From the NCBI RefSeq assembly GCF_017654505.1, contig NC_054538.1, positions 20,379,412 through 20,443,411 on the forward strand: DNA of 64,000 nt, given 5' to 3'. The DNA is from Polyodon spathula (lineage: Eukaryota > Chordata > Actinopteri > Acipenseriformes > Polyodontidae). Shown here one piece after another: positions 59,981 through 64,000 of this stretch. Position 1 is the first letter of the stretch. Each line of letters opens with the position of its first letter. The notes beneath the pieces are model-generated. The model searched no databases. It saw nothing but the letters and a program-made list of their open reading frames with translations, and was not told the DNA's origin. The position numbers and the translations under genes were made by a program.

Positions 59981-60690
59981 AGAAGTGCGTTTACACTAGC
60001 ACAAATATTCCAGATCGAGAGGACAAGAGGACGGATTCCGGTCACTTTTTGCCGGTGTAAACACGACTGAGCACATTCTGGAATCCGTCCTCTTATCCTC
60101 TCAGATGCTGAGTTAGTATTCCAGACTGAGAGGAGAGAGGACGGATTCCGGTCACTTTTTTTCAGTGTAAATGCACTGAGGACGTATTCTGTTAAGATTG
60201 CAGAACTCCAACTCCAACTCCAACTCGTAGCGTCTAAAAAAGTAAGTGTAACGCATTTCTATATTTGTTATATTAAGTATTGATAATATGTTTGATATAT
60301 CAATTAACAGTATTGGCTGCATGTTTGTTGTTATGATGTTTACATTTTTCGATGTGTAGCGACTGCTGGCTAAACATAACTCTTTTGTATTACAGATTTC
60401 GGAAATAATGTTTGAAGGGCACTTGTGCAACTTCACTAATGAAGAAAGCAGGGTTTTAATATCTATCTGGAGTGAAGACAGGATCCAACGAGCACTAAAT
60501 GGGCAGTGGAAAAAAATCTGTCACTACAGTCGTCACTACAGCAGGGCGTCGGCTTCTTCTTTTCTTCTTCTTTCCCCCTCAAAGTATGCATGCTCAGAGT
60601 CTGCTCCTGTGGGAAGTACCCCCCGTTCCTGTACAGACTGTCCCAGAATCTTATGGGAAAGATTCCGGAATGCTAGTGTAAACGCACCTA
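59981..60690 (+). mobile_element. PIF/Harbinger-like element with SANT-like fragment
   Basis: The ends AGTGCGTTTACACTAGCA (left) and GCTAGTGTAAACGCACC (right, inverse) form a terminal repeat of about 17 bases. The left subterminal region has GAGGACGGATTCCGGTCACT twice directly plus GGAATCCGTCCTCTTATCC inverted. The frame from 60408 begins MFEGHLCNFTNEESRVLISI and then WSEDRIQRALNG, resembling the Myb/SANT-like DNA-binding domain of the second Harbinger protein. After about 45 residues it turns into unrelated sequence, so it is cut short. No DDE transposase is present. Confidence 0.6.
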
Positions 60691-60699
60691 TAGATTTAA

Positions 60700-61970
60700 G
60701 AATGGAATTGTAATTTTACCAAATACATTAAATTATAACTATGAATTTTCCCCACAGAGTATTTATCATAAACATTTTATCTAATGCTCTGTTGATCTGT
60801 CAGCCCGGAAGTTTGGTTTGACTTAAAAACTTTTAAACCTACAGCAATAACATTATTTATTTGTCTCATTAATATTAACATGCACTGAGTAAAATAAAAT
60901 GAAATTACATTACAAACCTATGCATACCTAAGTTAAGCTAATAACTTAAAGATTTCTATGAATATTTAAATAGATTAGTTTTAGCTAGTTTGTAGAACCA
61001 CTATAAAATTTGATGTTCACTAAATTAAACTGCCAAGATTCAACAAAATAATTATTTTTTTTTACAAAAACGGCCATCTGAGAATCAAGAAGTTTAAGTT
61101 AAGTAATGGGGATCTTGACAGGATAGCACATCACATTGGACACTTGAGTTAATATCAAAAGGTATGATTGTCTTCTTCGTAAAATCAGACGTCTTTTTTA
61201 GCACAGTAAATGTAATTTGCATCATATTTTCTGAACAACCAACTTGTAACGAACAACTAATGAATATAATTAGGTATTTTAAATTGTTTATTTCTATTTT
61301 GTAACATTAACATTTGTTCTGTTTTCAGAATAACAGTGCTAATGACACTGTGGAGTAACAGTCTTTGGGCATTTCCCCTGACGTTTCTGTGAACCAGGAG
61401 ACTTCTGAATTGCGTTAAGGACACGAGGTAACACTTGAATGTTTAATTCCACACTTGAAGGTTTACTTCAAATTCAATAGGATATGTATATGTTGGCTGT
61501 TAGACAGTTTTGTGTTTATTACTTTTTAATTTGTTTTTGGTTATCCCTATACAAGGCATAATAACAGTGGATCACAAATACAGCATAGACTAATGCAATT
61601 TATTTAGAAATGATGGAGACTAGTGTAAATGGCTCTGGAGTAGGTAATATCAATTTGACAAAACAAATGTCTCGAAAAAAAAAAAGCGTGGTGTCGGAAC
61701 TCAGAAGCCCTGGGCTCCCTATCCATCAGCAAGTAAATTACAAATTCATTGCTCCCTGAAAATAAATGTTGGCTTACATGGTAATACATGGAATGAACAA
61801 CTCTCTGAGATGCTGTTTGGGTTGTAATGATTTTGAGAACTCGCTGATGCCAGGTGACCTGGAGCTTCTGTTAGACGCAGTCTTCACAGTGTTGACTGCC
61901 ATACAACCCCTTTTGAAGCTAAAACAGTGTGACACTAGAAGGGAATTAAATAAAAATCCATTATCATTAG
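60700..61970. other. AT-rich intergenic DNA, nothing recognised
   Basis: Short frames only, for example 61766-62026, which runs into the following LTR. Confidence 0.45.
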
Positions 61971-61978
61971 AAAGGCAG

Positions 61979-62605
61979 TGTAACTGGGCGAGGAGCCCTG
62001 TACATGAATTTGTTTATTTATTTTAGAACGGGGTACCCCACCACACCTGTGCAATTTATTGTTTTGTATTTGTTTTGTTGTATGATTTATTATGTATATA
62101 AAGGACGGCAAATAGCCGAGTATGTTGTTATTTGAATGGATGTTGTGTTATTTAAAAATACAATGCTTTCTTTGTTATTGTTTGGTTTGGATGTGATCTG
62201 GCAGATGCAATGGTAGCTGCCAGACATCTCTTGAGAATGTGGCTGCTGCCGTTTATTGAATTATTGTTTAAGTCTTTGAAATTATTTTGTTAAAATTACC
62301 TGCATATAAACCTGAGAAGTACGAGTGAGTGAGAGGAGAAAGGAAACAAAAAAAAAAGAAAAACAAACCTAGGAACAGTGAAAGCGAACTGCCCAGCCTG
62401 ACCTGTGTTTGGTGTTTTTGTGTTTGACTTGTTTTTGTTTATCTTTTTTATTTGGCTCTGTGAGCAAGTGTTTTTTTCTTAAAATATTTTATTTATTTTT
62501 GTTATTTTAAATAAACGGCTCACTCCACATCTTTTTGCAACTGCAGTTAGTTTGTTTTTGTCCCTGCATTCTGGCCTGACGTCACCACACAGCTACCCTA
62601 TCACA
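61979..62605 (+). mobile_element. Solo LTR, gypsy-type, perfect target-site duplication
   Basis: Starts TGTAACTGGGCGAGG and ends AGCTACCCTATCACA, flanked by GGCAG on both sides (61974-61978 and 62606-62610). TATAAA lies at 62305-62310 and AATAAA at 62510-62515. The length is 627 bases. Internal blocks match the LTR at 30121-30645, placing both in one family. No internal region is present. Confidence 0.88.
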
Positions 62606-62730
62606 GGCAGGAAGACATGTTTTTCATTCTAGAATGGAATAGCTTCCTTTCAATTTAAAGAACACTCTTGAAGAGGAAAGAGACAGTAAACTAACATCAG
62701 ATGATCTAATTCCTGATGCAGGTGTCGATA

Positions 62731-63982
62731 CAGTAGTCTCCGTGTATAGGAACACCTGCTAAGAGAACACTTCACCTAAGGGAACACCCTTGTGGTGAAA
62801 CTGATTTATCGCATTGTAAATGCTCCAGCTAAAAGAACATGAACTTCCAGTTAAAGCACTGCTGCAGGGAGCGCAGGATGAGTCATACAGCTTGGACGCG
62901 CCAGTTCGTGTCTGGGCTGTGCAAAGAGGCTGAACTTTGCTGGGGAATCCAAAGGGGGCGTCACATTGAATCTGACGCTCCCGGAGTGGGGTATGGGAAT
63001 CCGGCAGGGATTCCTTCTCCTCATCACGCAACAGCAAGCTCTACTGGCCAGACACAGAGCACATTCAGAGTGAATGAAAAGCAGCACTGATCTGTGTTCT
63101 CTGGGATTGGTAGCCCGCCCATCTCTACTCTGGATTGCTGGGTGTAAAAGCTTTTAGGCTTGTGAGATTGGAGGACGCACTCGTGCTCTCTGAATGTCTG
63201 TGCTGTGTGGAGAAACAACATAACTGGACATTCCAAATTGGGTGAAAAGTAAATAAAAATAATAATTGGTTACTCTAAATTAAAAAAAAAAAAAAAGAAC
63301 ACCTTCTTGGCACCACTGTTCGTTCACAGTGGATACAGTACTGTTTTGTAAAAAAGCAACTTTCTACGAGTGCACCTCATCACTAGAAAATGGCATAGAA
63401 ACAAACGGCAACATGTGTCGTTGTTCCTCTTGCTACACAAAGTTGGAAATTGTTCGAGCTCTTGAAAAAAAAAACCTGAATCAGAAACAAGTCGCCGAGC
63501 AATTTGGTGTTTTCCGTTCTGGTGAGTTGCTTCACCATTCTGTTAAATAGTGTGCATGTCTTGTATATTGCTGCTGCATTTTGTAATGTATGTAGAGGTG
63601 CTGTGTTAATTTAGTTTGACAGTTTGTTTATTAACATTACATTAACCCCATGTAACGCTCATTATTTTTGCCTCTGCTATAATAACCCGAAACACATCGG
63701 CCAGCTAATTTCATCGATTTAAGATTTATGACCATGTTGTTTTGCTTTAGTTTTATTAATGTTAGTTTGTTACTTTATTATTATAGTTTATTAACATACA
63801 CTTGCCTATTCTTTTGCTTTTACTTATTCAGTTAATTTCATATGTTGATACACGTGCATCATGACAAGTAATGTTTATTTATTTATTTATTGTGTCTGGT
63901 GGCTAACTCCGTCTTAGAGAACACTTGGGCTATAAGAACACTTTGTTTGCTTTCCAAGGGCTGTCTCTTAGACAGACTACTG
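62731..63982 (+). mobile_element. pogo/Tigger-like DNA transposon remnant, interrupted by a SINE
   Basis: Left end CAGTAGTCTCCGTG is preceded by TA. Right end AGACTACTG (63974-63982) gives a short inverted match. Subterminal GAACAC motifs recur at both sides. The plus-strand frame 63329-63550 includes KLEIVRALEKKNLNQKQVAE followed by QFGVFRSG, the CENP-B-type helix-turn-helix of pogo/Tigger transposases. No DDE domain is present. A SINE (62840-63292) lies inside. Confidence 0.6.
62840..63292 (+). mobile_element. tRNA-derived SINE, near full length
   Basis: The head CCAGTTAAAGCACTGC and B-box-like CCAGTTCGTGTCTGG give a tRNA-like promoter. A core with GGGGGCGTCACATTG, a body and the tail TTCCAAATTGGGTGAAAAGT, TTGGTTACTCTAAATT and poly(A) follow. 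Flanked by AAAAGAACA on both sides (62831-62839 and 63293-63301), a 9-base target duplication. Removing it rejoins the pogo-like sequence AGCTAAAAGAACACC. It is the same family as 15087-15421. Confidence 0.8.
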
Positions 63983-64000
63983 GGCTTCGAGCATCAAATT

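Noticed and set aside
60408..60713. 101-codon ORF as an intact host SANT-domain gene
   Set aside because: Resemblance stops after about 45 residues and the ORF lies within inverted transposon ends.

Overview
The window looks like nuclear DNA from a ray-finned fish. It is AT-rich, has almost no open reading frames beyond transposon remnants, and is dense in (TA)n, (AAT)n and (TG)n microsatellites, Tc1-type elements, CR1/L2-type LINEs, tRNA-derived SINEs, foldback MITEs and Ty3/gypsy-type LTRs. The mix of tRNA SINEs and LTRs resembles sturgeon or paddlefish sequence as I remember it. That is an inference, because no alignment could be run.

Only one host-gene segment is recognised. It is the first coding exon of a PACS-family gene, most like PACS2, on the minus strand at about 17960-18210. 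It ends in a clean splice donor and sits in a CpG-rich island with a perfect Sp1-type GC box at 18360-18369. The gene runs leftward, so positions 1-17959 are probably part of its first intron. No second exon was recognised there. That intron holds an internally deleted Tc1 element, compound microsatellites, a CR1-type LINE fragment, a small broken BED-finger ORF, an 863-bp Tc1-type non-autonomous element, a foldback MITE and a SINE that has lost its tRNA head.

From 18.5 kb to the right end the DNA is intergenic or upstream and made largely of repeats. 22.6-24.0 kb is a 44-bp minisatellite of about 31 copies. 25.8-26.7 kb is a 24-bp minisatellite of about 34 copies with a 300-bp higher-order duplication. 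27.1-29.4 kb holds two LINE 3' regions, one carrying a 184-bp segment repeated exactly four times. 29.4-30.6 kb is a minus-strand gypsy-type fragment with LTR, primer site and a zinc-knuckle ORF. 31.0-31.6 kb is an L2-type LINE 3' end. 36.3-36.9 kb is a solo LTR with a perfect 5-bp target duplication. 38.8-41.7 kb is a decayed LINE whose C-terminus carries a restriction-like endonuclease.

45.2-46.7 kb is a cluster of short LTR-type elements. It includes a candidate miniature LTR element whose terminal repeat contains a tRNA-Pro-like Pol III promoter, followed by one solo LTR nested inside another. 48.3-49.6 kb is a complete-ended but dead Tc1 element sitting inside a (TA)n tract. 53.4-53.7 kb is a MITE carrying telomere-like repeats. 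60.0-60.7 kb is a Harbinger-like element with a SANT-like fragment. 62.0-62.6 kb is another solo LTR. 62.7-64.0 kb is a pogo/Tigger-like element interrupted by a full SINE.

The strongest candidate for something undescribed is the tRNA-bearing miniature LTR element at 45183-45524. It has two looser tRNA-like relatives near 20.1 kb and 51.2 kb. No intact transposase or reverse transcriptase was found, so every mobile element here appears unable to move on its own.
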